NCBI GenBank assembly: GCA_919902965.1 | Contig: CAKKSJ010000080.1 | Location: 1-16,503 of the forward strand | From: Burkholderiales bacterium | GTDB taxonomy: Bacteria > Pseudomonadota > Gammaproteobacteria > Burkholderiales > SG8-39 | Direction: 5' to 3' | Length of the DNA: 16,503 bases | Shown: piece by piece, positions 15,147 to 16,503 of the stretch | How the letters are laid out: the number at the start of each line of letters is the position of its first letter | How positions within the stretch are numbered: the stretch's first letter is position 1 | Position numbers and translations under genes: made by a program | The notes under the pieces: model-generated | Told to the model about the DNA's origin: nothing | The model's database searches: none | Seen by the model: the letters and a program-made list of their open reading frames with translations, nothing else

Positions 15147-16503
15147 ACATCGCAGAGTTGTTCGTCAGGCGGCCGGTCATGACTATATTGGTCATGAGCG
15201 CGATTGTGCTTTTCGGTGTTGCGGGCTTCCGCCTGCTGCCCGTGAGCCAGTTGCCCAACGTCGACTTTCCAACCATACAGGTGTCGGCGCAACTGCCCGG
15301 GGCCAGTCCGGAGACCATGGCCTCCGCCGTGGCCACCCCGCTGGAGAAACAGTTCTCCACTATCGCCGGCATCGACTCCATGAATTCGGTCAGCGGACAG
15401 GGCACCACCCAGATCACCATTCAGTTTGCGCTAGACCGAAACATCGATGCCGCCGCTCAGGACGTCAACTCCGCGATCGCCTCCGCGGCACGGCAACTGC
15501 CGGCGACCATGTCCTCTCCGCCATCCTTCCGTAAGGTCAATCCGGCGGATTTTCCAGTCTATTATCTCGCGCTTACCTCGGATGTACTGCCGCTGTCGGA
15601 GGTAAACGAATACGCAGAAACCTTCCTCGCCCAGCGCATTTCCACCATCAGCGGCGTGGCCCAGGTACTGATATACGGGCAGCAGAAATATGCGGTGCGC
15701 GTACAGGTCGATCCGGACAAACTCGCCGCGCGCGGCGTCGGCATCAACGAAGTCGAACAGGCCATCACCCAGGCCAACGTCAATCTGCCGACCGGTTCGC
15801 TGTATGGCAAAGACCGCCTGTACGCAGTGCAGGCGAACGGGCAGCTTTTCGATGCGGCCGCGTTCCGCCCGATTATCGTCACTTACCGCAATGGCGCCCC
15901 GGTACGCCTGAATGAACTTGGGCGGGTCATCGATTCGGTGCAGAGCGACAAAGTTGCCGCCTGGTTCAAGGGCGAGCGCGGCATCGTGCTAGCGATCCAG
16001 CGCCAGCCCGGCACCAATACCATCGAAGTCGTGAACTCGGTGAAAAAGTTGCTGCCCACGTTTCGCGCCGAGGTGCCGGCGGGCATCAACATCAACATCC
16101 TGTTCGACCGCTCGGTCACCATCCGCGCCTCGGTGCAAGAGGTGGAATTCACGCTGTTGCTGGCGCTGGCGCTGGTGGTCATGGTTATATTTATATTTCT
16201 GCGCAATATCCCGGCGACCATTATCCCGAGCGTGGCGCTGCCCCTGTCCATCATCGGCACGTTCGCGGCAATGTACCTGTTCGGTCACAGCCTGGACAAT
16301 ATTTCGCTAATGGCGCTGACGCTGTCGGTCGGCTTCGTCGTCGACGATGCCATCGTGATGCTGGAAAACATCACCCGGCACATGGAAATGGGCAAGAGCC
16401 GCTGGCAAGCGACCCTGGACGGTTCCAAGGAAATCGGCTTCACCATCGTGTCGATGACGATTTCACTGGTCGCGGTATTCATTCCAGTGCTGTTCATGGG
16501 CGG
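15143..16503 (+). CDS. RND efflux pump inner-membrane permease, MdtB/MdtC-like (HAE1 family), N-terminal 453 codons; 3' end outside window
   Basis: Proton-driven trimeric multidrug transporter of the inner membrane. The frame starts with GTG overlapping the adaptor stop (GTGA) and is still open at the right edge; full members have about 1030 residues. Seen: MNIAELFVRRPV-type N terminus (VNIAELFVRRPVMT), TM1 (about 12-30), the first porter subdomains (about 40-330), then TM2-TM5. TM4 carries the paired proton-relay aspartates D401 and D402 in SVGFVVDDAIVMLENITRH, matching D407/D408 of AcrB. The run LDNISLMALTLSVGFVVDDAIV resembles MdtB and MdtC more than AcrB (from memory), so an MdtA-MdtB(-MdtC) type operon is likely; whether a second pump gene or an outer-membrane factor follows cannot be seen. 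Substrate unknown. Confidence 0.93.
   Translation, partial: MNIAELFVRRPVMTILVMSAIVLFGVAGFRLLPVSQLPNVDFPTIQVSAQLPGASPETMASAVATPLEKQFSTIAGIDSMNSVSGQGTTQITIQFALDRNIDAAAQDVNSAIASAARQLPATMSSPPSFRKVNPADFPVYYLALTSDVLPLSEVNEYAETFLAQRISTISGVAQVLIYGQQKYAVRVQVDPDKLAARGVGINEVEQAITQANVNLPTGSLYGKDRLYAVQANGQLFDAAAFRPIIVTYRNGAPVRLNELGRVIDSVQSDKVAAWFKGERGIVLAIQRQPGTNTIEVVNSVKKLLPTFRAEVPAGININILFDRSVTIRASVQEVEFTLLLALALVVMVIFIFLRNIPATIIPSVALPLSIIGTFAAMYLFGHSLDNISLMALTLSVGFVVDDAIVMLENITRHMEMGKSRWQATLDGSKEIGFTIVSMTISLVAVFIPVLFMG

Noticed and set aside
1..16503. Search for CRISPR arrays, insertion sequences, tRNA or rRNA genes, integrase or phage genes
   Set aside because: No regularly spaced repeats, terminal inverted repeats, transposase motifs or tRNA-like cloverleaf sequences were found; the window is ordinary chromosomal backbone apart from the lysA scar.

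Overview
The window looks like chromosomal backbone DNA from a betaproteobacterium. The main reason is gene order: gltB, aroB, aroK, the type IV pilus block pilQ-P-O-N-M, a divergent PBP1a gene (mrcA/ponA), then the tiny lipoprotein gene lptM. This arrangement is familiar in Betaproteobacteria (Neisseriales, Nitrosomonadales and relatives). Coding DNA is GC-rich. Genus cannot be fixed from what is visible. Most of the window is well-known housekeeping and envelope biology, and I do not see a defence, CRISPR or mobile system.

Left part, minus strand (1-5831): the first 1313 codons of gltB (glutamate synthase large subunit) run off the left edge, behind a good sigma70-like promoter. Upstream lies an aroK-aroB pair (shikimate kinase, 3-dehydroquinate synthase) whose genes overlap by 19 bases. 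A strong intrinsic terminator at 5783-5810 separates aroKB from the pil operon.

Middle, minus strand (5832-10924): pilM-N-O-P-Q is a tightly packed operon (4-base overlaps, one 9-base gap) encoding the alignment complex and outer-membrane secretin of the type IV pilus. Two tandem promoter candidates lie upstream of pilM, which starts with TTG.

Right part, plus strand (10959-16503): mrcA (PBP1a, glycosyltransferase plus transpeptidase) is expressed away from pilM. Its leader holds a 23-codon proline-rich upstream ORF with the only good ribosome binding site in the leader. lptM (41 aa) follows. Straight after its stop codon is a short stretch that reads like the last ~30-40 codons of lysA, so the usual lptM-lysA pair seems to have lost lysA here. 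Beyond the scar is an RND efflux operon: a periplasmic adaptor and an MdtB/MdtC-like inner-membrane pump, cut by the right edge.

The best leads are the lysA remnant, the mrcA upstream ORF (coupling, frameshift or N-terminal extension), and a recurring TGCTA-type extended -10 element. Two copies of that element end exactly six bases before start codons that have no suitably spaced ribosome binding site, which suggests leaderless mRNAs for aroK and lptM.
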